From assembly GCF_018332655.1 (NCBI RefSeq), contig NZ_BOQL01000065.1:1-64000 (forward strand): a DNA stretch of 64,000 nt, given 5' to 3'. The position numbers were made by a program, and so were the translations under genes. Below, one piece after another: positions 60,325 to 64,000 of this stretch. The notes beneath the pieces are model-generated. The model was not told the origin of the DNA. It ran no database searches and was given only the letters and a program-made list of their open reading frames with translations. Source of the stretch: Actinoplanes auranticolor. Lineage in GTDB: Bacteria > Actinomycetota > Actinomycetes > Mycobacteriales > Micromonosporaceae. The number at the start of each line of letters is the position of its first letter. The first letter of the stretch is position 1.

Positions 60325-60724
60325 TGCCCACCAACCTCGGTCCCCGGCTGCATTCCGCGTCGCGCGAACCGGCCTGAGCAGGACCGACCCCTTCCCCTGG
60401 AACGCGGCGACAAGCCCGATGACCACCGCGGCCACCCCGCAGGCCTGGGCCGGCAAGGTCCATCGACGCGGGGGAAGCTCAGGGTGCGTTCACTCCAGAG
60501 TAGGCGTAGGGTCACGTCTTGCTACCCCAGACCTAGGCGGCGTGCCGTATCCACGATCGCCCAAGGCCAGGGTTCTCGCGGATCAATCCTCTGTAGACAC
60601 CCCAAGCGTTTCCTGTCGGTGTGCTGCGCCCTGCGATCCGAACATCTCTTGTCTCGCCGCAGAAGCATCACGCGACCGGTTCGTGCGGCCATCCATGCAC
60701 CTGATCAGCACTGGAGGCGCCACC
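60325..60724. other. 400-bp gap without a recognisable gene
   Basis: No convincing coding frame and no strong hairpin are seen. The last ~100 bp are less GC-rich and should carry the promoter of the RTX-type gene, but no clear -35/-10 pair stands out. Confidence 0.3.
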
Positions 60725-61462
60725 ATGAACCACCACCGGATCCATCGACTTCGCAGCGGCATGCTCGCCGGCACTGCGGCCCTGGCAATCGTCCTGCCCA
60801 TCGCGCTGTTCAGCGGCGCCACGGCGGCCTACGCCGCCGTCCCCTGCGTCGTCGGCCCCGGAGTGACACAGACTGACACGACCGTGACCGGGAGTCCCGG
60901 CAACGACACGATCGACTGCGGCGGAACGGACCCCGGAAAGACGATCAACGGTAACGGCGGCAACGACACGATCACCGGCACAGCCTTCGACGACACGATC
61001 ACCGGCGGCGACGGCAACGACACGATCACCGGCGGGGCGGGCAACGACACCCTCACCGGCGGCCTGGGCATCGACACCATCTCCGGCAGCGACGGCAACG
61101 ACACCCTGACCGGCGCTTCCAACGACGGCAGCCAGGACAGCCTCGACGGCGGGCTCGGTACCGACATCTGCCAGGGCCCGGCGCCGGACCCCGATATCCA
61201 TGCCAGCTGCGAGAACACGAGCACCCCGCCGGCATCGGGCCCGGGTTCGAGCATGACCAACGCGTCCGCGCTCTGCCTGGCCAGCGGCGGGACGCTCTCT
61301 CTTACGGTGAACCCGCTGGGGTACGCCTGCGCGTTCCTGCTCGTTCCCTCCAGCAGGCAGCGCCTCGGTGAGGCCCGCCAGGTGTGCACCAACCAGGGCG
61401 GTGGGTTCACCGTCCTACCGCTGGCACTGGGCTACACCTGCCTCGGCACCAGCTCGAGGTAA
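60725..61462 (+). CDS. Secreted RTX-type calcium-binding repeat protein
   Basis: 245 residues from ATG 60725 with TGGAGG 8 nt upstream. A signal peptide (GMLAGTAALAIVLPIALFSG) precedes six to seven RTX nonapeptides of the form GGxGNDTIT (for example ITGGDGNDTITGGAGNDTLT), which fold as a Ca2+-binding beta-roll. The C-terminal ~80 residues contain Cys pairs (ASALCLASGG, GYACAFLL, ARQVCTNQGG, GYTCLG) and may be a disulfide-bonded domain. No catalytic domain and no type I secretion genes are present, so Sec export is expected. Confidence 0.82.
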   Translation: MNHHRIHRLRSGMLAGTAALAIVLPIALFSGATAAYAAVPCVVGPGVTQTDTTVTGSPGNDTIDCGGTDPGKTINGNGGNDTITGTAFDDTITGGDGNDTITGGAGNDTLTGGLGIDTISGSDGNDTLTGASNDGSQDSLDGGLGTDICQGPAPDPDIHASCENTSTPPASGPGSSMTNASALCLASGGTLSLTVNPLGYACAFLLVPSSRQRLGEARQVCTNQGGGFTVLPLALGYTCLGTSSR

Positions 61463-61544
61463 CCACCACAGGTCTGATACCTGCTCGCCCACGCCGTGCT
61501 CGTTCTCGGGCCGGCTTGGGCGGCCGGGCCGGGGAGAGCGACCC

Positions 61545-61718
61545 TCACGCCGGATCAGCGGCTGCCAGCTTGCTCGGATCGAGATGCAGTGTGGCCAGCA
61601 GGCCCCCGTGCTGGGCAGGGTCGATGCGTTCGGGCAGCTCGCGATCGACGAAGTCGGCCCGGGCGTTCTGCCCGCGCTCGCGAAGGATGCTGAGCACCTG
61701 GGCTTTGGAAATGATCAT
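61545..61718 (-). CDS. Small acidic/basic mixed protein of 57 residues
   Basis: Encodes MIISKAQVLSILRERGQNAR, then ADFVDRELPERIDPAQHGGL and a tail ending in DPSKLAAADPA. ATG 61718 is preceded by AAAGAG. High third-codon GC and a helix-turn arrangement with conserved-looking RADFVDRELPE and HGGLLATL suggest a real gene. I believe similar short proteins occur in related actinomycetes, but I cannot assign a function. The flanks 61463-61544 and 61719-61947 show nothing else. Confidence 0.6.
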   Translation of the reverse strand: MIISKAQVLSILRERGQNARADFVDRELPERIDPAQHGGLLATLHLDPSKLAAADPA

Positions 61719-61947
61719 GTCTGCTCTTTCGTGGTCGCGTCCGCCGGCGTGGAATCAGAGCCGCCGGGGTCTGGAGCGACAACCACGAGACTACGCCTGC
61801 TTCAGGTCATCCCGGCTGTGGTCAAGAAGCGTAGGGTCAGCGTGCAGTGAACGACTTTGCGACTGTCGCGGGTCTTCGTCATCTGCACGCCGCGGTCAGG
61901 CGGGTACCACGCTGCACGTTCACCGACCTGTTCCAGGAGGTTCGATC

Positions 61948-62082
61948 ATGTCCAAGGACTCGACGACCAAGGCGAACGTCAAGAAGAAGGGCAAGACGAT
62001 CAAGGAGAAGCAGACGGCGAAGCGCCTGAAGCGCGAGGAACAGAACGGGCACTCCTCGAACGTCTTGTCCACCAAGCGCTGA
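61948..62082 (+). CDS. Small Lys-rich protein of 44 residues
   Basis: ATG 61948 has an ideal AGGAGG (61935-61940) 7 nt upstream. The product, MSKDSTTKANVKKKGKTIKE followed by KQTAKRLKREEQNGHSS and a short tail, is about one third Lys/Arg and predicted to be helical or disordered. It may bind nucleic acid. It is below the usual annotation length limit but has the best ribosome-binding site in the region. Confidence 0.6.
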   Translation: MSKDSTTKANVKKKGKTIKEKQTAKRLKREEQNGHSSNVLSTKR

Positions 62083-62199
62083 CGCGGCACAGTCGCTCGG
62101 TCTGCGGCGAACACCCGTCGGCGGCGTACGCCAGGGCTTTGATCTTGGTGGGCCGCCGCGGGCGGGCGTTTCAGTGCTGCGCGACACCTCGGACAACGC

Positions 62200-62533
62200 G
62201 TGAGGACGGAACCCGCACCTCTGGCGTCGTACCACTCAGTTTTTGATCTCGAGGCTCTGGGGTCGGTGCGGCGGGCGGTCGCCGGCTGGCAGCGGAACCG
62301 TCCGTCTGAGCCTGACCGGCCGCGGTGTCACCTGCCTCATCAGCGACGACGGACCGGGCCTGCCCGACCGGATCGATCGCCACCACCCACCGCGGCCCGA
62401 TGCTGCAGCCGTGGACGGGCGTGGTCTCTGGCTGGCCTTCACGGTGTGCACGGCCGTCCGGTTGTTCTCATCGATGCACGGCACACGGGTGGAGTTGCTG
62501 ATGGAAATGCCGCGCGCATCCCCTCGCCCATGA
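62200..62533 (+). pseudogene. Anti-sigma-type HATPase remnant with internal deletion
   Basis: GTG 62200 begins an N-terminal piece (SVFDLEALGSVRRAVAGW). About 60 bp later, in a different frame, comes the C-terminal half GSGTVRLSLTGRGVTCLISD followed by DGPGLPDR, GRGLWLAFTVCTAVRL and GTRVELLME. The N-box helix (normally ELVTNAVRH), about 35-40 residues, has been lost and the two halves joined out of frame. The kinase-like ATP site cannot form. Confidence 0.6.
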
Positions 62534-62554
62534 CGAGCCGCAACCGCGCCGGGA

Positions 62555-63460
62555 TCACATCACCGTCGCCCACACCACCTTGCCGTGACGCGTCGGCACG
62601 ACACCCCACGCGGTGGCGATCATGTGCACCAGGGGCAGGCCTCGTCGTCGTTCCTCGAGCGCGGCCTGCCGGCAGATGAGTTCGGATCCGCTCCGGCGTG
62701 AGAACCTGCTGACGCGGTCATGAACCGCCATGTGCAGCCGGGTGCCGTGGTGTGACACGGTGACGATGAAGTCGGTGCAGGCATGCTCCACCGCATTGGC
62801 CGCTAGCTCGGACACGATCAAGCAGGCGTCCTGGAGCGCATCCGGCCGGTTCTGGAGCCGGCATGCCTGCGTGACGAGGGTGCGGGCGGCGGCGACCGAT
62901 GCCGGACGAGGCTCCAGGCGGATCTGCAGACGGTCGGCCCGCGACGTCCGGGCGGCAATCCCCATCCGCGCCTCGAGCACGGTGGCGAACACCCGTGGTT
63001 GCGGCCCTCGGAGATTCCGGAGGCGCCGGCTCAACGCCGTCGTCTCCGGCAAGCTGAACGTCATGTTCATCGGCGCGTCGGCGAGCCTGGCCTCCCGCCA
63101 CAGCGCCAGCCAGAACGGCAGGCTCGCCCCGTAGGTGTCCCCCAGATCGCGCAGATCGACGATGATCGAGGAGGACGGTCCGGCCAGGCACAAGGGCAGA
63201 GCGGCGGACACCGTGTCACTCACGCGAGGCGACCACTGGCCGTGCACCGCGACCTCGATCGCCTCGATGCTCACGTCGGTCATGACGGTCGTTCCCACGC
63301 CGTTGCGGTCCAGGACGCCATGGACGAGGTACGGGGACTCCAGCGGCCGGGCCTGTGCCCGCCGGTCGACCGCGGTCACAACGACCTGCCCACACGCACG
63401 GCACGGCTGACCGGCCGCACGACGCGACAATGCACTTCGACCACAGCGGCTCCCGGGCAC
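62555..63460 (-). CDS. STAS-like plus HATPase anti-sigma/regulatory protein
   Basis: 301 residues from GTG 63460; ATG 63283 (242 residues) is an alternative, but the intervening codons keep high third-position GC and contain CRACGQVVVTAVDRR. The middle is STAS-like (SIEAIEVAVHGQWSPRVSDT, SSIIVDLRDLGD). The C-terminal RsbW/SpoIIAB-like ATPase has the N box CLIVSELAANAVEHACTDF, but the usual D-G-G loop reads VHDRVSRFSRRS and the G box RRGLPLVHMIATAWGV. Such proteins bind anti-sigma antagonists or sigma factors. The altered loop makes kinase activity uncertain. Confidence 0.75.
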   Translation of the reverse strand: MPGSRCGRSALSRRAAGQPCRACGQVVVTAVDRRAQARPLESPYLVHGVLDRNGVGTTVMTDVSIEAIEVAVHGQWSPRVSDTVSAALPLCLAGPSSSIIVDLRDLGDTYGASLPFWLALWREARLADAPMNMTFSLPETTALSRRLRNLRGPQPRVFATVLEARMGIAARTSRADRLQIRLEPRPASVAAARTLVTQACRLQNRPDALQDACLIVSELAANAVEHACTDFIVTVSHHGTRLHMAVHDRVSRFSRRSGSELICRQAALEERRRGLPLVHMIATAWGVVPTRHGKVVWATVM

Positions 63461-63557
63461 CTGATCAGAACTGAGAGGACTGCCGGGGGCTGGAGCAGCG
63501 ATGCGGAACGAGAAACTGTCCGACCTGACAACGATACACCAAACGGGTGAAATTACT

Positions 63558-63592
63558 GGTCACCGTAGGGGTGACCGACATCGGCGTAGAGT
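63558..63592 (+). promoter_or_regulatory. Inverted repeat over a candidate promoter
   Basis: GGTCACC (63558-63564) and GGTGACC (63570-63576) form a perfect 7-bp inverted repeat with a 5-nt spacer. TAGAGT (63587-63592) downstream is a good -10 box, so the repeat would cover the -35 region. It probably serves the nitroreductase gene, with a ~200-nt leader. Nothing else is visible in 63461-63798. Confidence 0.45.
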
Positions 63593-63798
63593 GTCGGTGT
63601 CGGCGTTCGCATCTCGACGCCGCTCAGCGTGCCGACTGACACGCTCTCCAGCCGCCTGGACCCCGCGGCATGACTCCATCCCGCGGCGCCGGTGTCATCG
63701 TTGCCGACACGGACGCGTCCTCCTCAGTAGATGTCGACAAGTGCCGAGCACCACGTCGCCTGCGCGGCCACCTGATCGACGTCGAAAGGAATGCCACC

Positions 63799-64000
63799 AT
63801 GGACATCGACGCCCTGACCCACCCCACCGACCCGGAGATCGCCACCCACGCTCTGGCTGAAGCAGCCGCCGCCGCCGGATATGCCCCGTCGATCCACAAC
63901 ACCCAGCCGTGGCGGTGGCGGCTCACCGCCGAGACCCTCGAGCTGCGGCTCGTCCGCGACCGGATCCTGCCGGTCACCGACCCCGAGGGACGGTTGGCCA
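63799..64000 (+). CDS. Acg-like nitroreductase family protein (N-terminal part)
   Basis: 67 codons are visible from ATG 63799, with GAAAGGA 8 nt upstream; the gene continues past the window. ALAEAAAAAGYAPSIHNTQP then WRWRL is the FMN-binding entry of the nitroreductase fold in the Acg/Rv2032-like family, which is linked to hypoxia and dormancy in mycobacteria. The internal AxxAPSxHNTQPW motif is diagnostic. The function of these proteins is uncertain; some have lost catalysis and sequester flavin. Confidence 0.82.
   Translation, partial: MDIDALTHPTDPEIATHALAEAAAAAGYAPSIHNTQPWRWRLTAETLELRLVRDRILPVTDPEGRLA

Noticed and set aside
60395-60470. Hydrophobic minus-strand stretch that could be a membrane-protein remnant
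   Set aside because: Only ~20 hydrophobic residues, no start, no family pattern; chance is the simplest explanation.
60900-61130. Tandem DNA repeat as a possible mobile-element terminus or origin
   Set aside because: The periodicity is 27 bp in frame and encodes RTX calcium-binding nonapeptides.
1-64000. tRNA, rRNA, transposase or integrase genes
   Set aside because: I looked for cloverleaf sequences, rRNA-like stretches and DDE or tyrosine-recombinase motifs and found none that I could support.

Overview
The window is high-GC actinobacterial DNA with strong third-codon GC bias, frequent GTG starts and many leaderless-looking promoters. A conservon operon, several AfsR/SARP and anti-sigma type proteins, LCP proteins, Acg-type nitroreductase and secreted protease families suggest a filamentous, secondary-metabolite-producing actinomycete, most likely of the Actinoplanes/Micromonospora group. 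This placement is inferred from gene content; no rRNA or tRNA is present to confirm it.

Layout. 1-7.3 kb: the start of a cold-shock gene with a structured leader, a SARP remnant, a secreted tripeptidyl-aminopeptidase, a VOC protein, a DUF4253-like protein, and a five-gene conservon (cvnA-D plus a GAF protein). 7.3-14.8 kb: an acyl-CoA dehydrogenase with an unusual regulatory leader, TM2 and LLM-flavin proteins, a DUF4153/4173-like membrane protein and a second secreted tripeptidyl-aminopeptidase. 14.9-26.8 kb: a cell-wall and secretion block (NodB deacetylase, LCP protein, streptogrisin-like protease, subtilase), a scar made of three truncated genes (19.1-20.0 kb), a TfoX-like protein, methyltransferases, a beta-propeller, and an ECF sigma factor with its CU044_5270-type partner.

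26.9-34.4 kb is the most unusual region. A six-gene, tightly coupled minus-strand operon encodes a protein with beta-solenoid-like C-terminal strands, a collagen-like Gly-rich protein, an ABBA/DMATS-type prenyltransferase, a CPHC thiol-redox protein, an unknown protein and a GDSL hydrolase. It diverges from a gene whose product looks like a dead trypsin-like domain ending in a Cys/Trp-rich tail, which overlaps a NarL-type two-component system. I propose this as a candidate undescribed peptide-modification or surface-decoration system. 34.4-47.2 kb: a STAND ATPase, an MFS transporter behind a leaderless 9-codon uORF, a vanadium-haloperoxidase-like protein, a third tripeptidyl-aminopeptidase, a WD40/TolB-like lipid-anchored or membrane protein, and a 1291-residue secreted ThuA-GSDH-PKD-CBM-F5/8C protein with a LacI-type operator in its promoter.

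47.9-54.6 kb is a second candidate biosynthetic operon: leaderless P450, a helical protein with a CxxC...CxxC tail, a glutamine-synthetase-type ligase, an asparagine-synthase-type amidotransferase and a SAM methyltransferase. 54.7-64 kb: an XRE/DUF397 pair, an active-site-intact GGDEF protein, an MDR reductase, an ABM monooxygenase, an AraC regulator, a P450 remnant, an RTX-repeat protein, two small genes, a deleted anti-sigma ATPase remnant beside an intact relative, and the start of an Acg-like nitroreductase.
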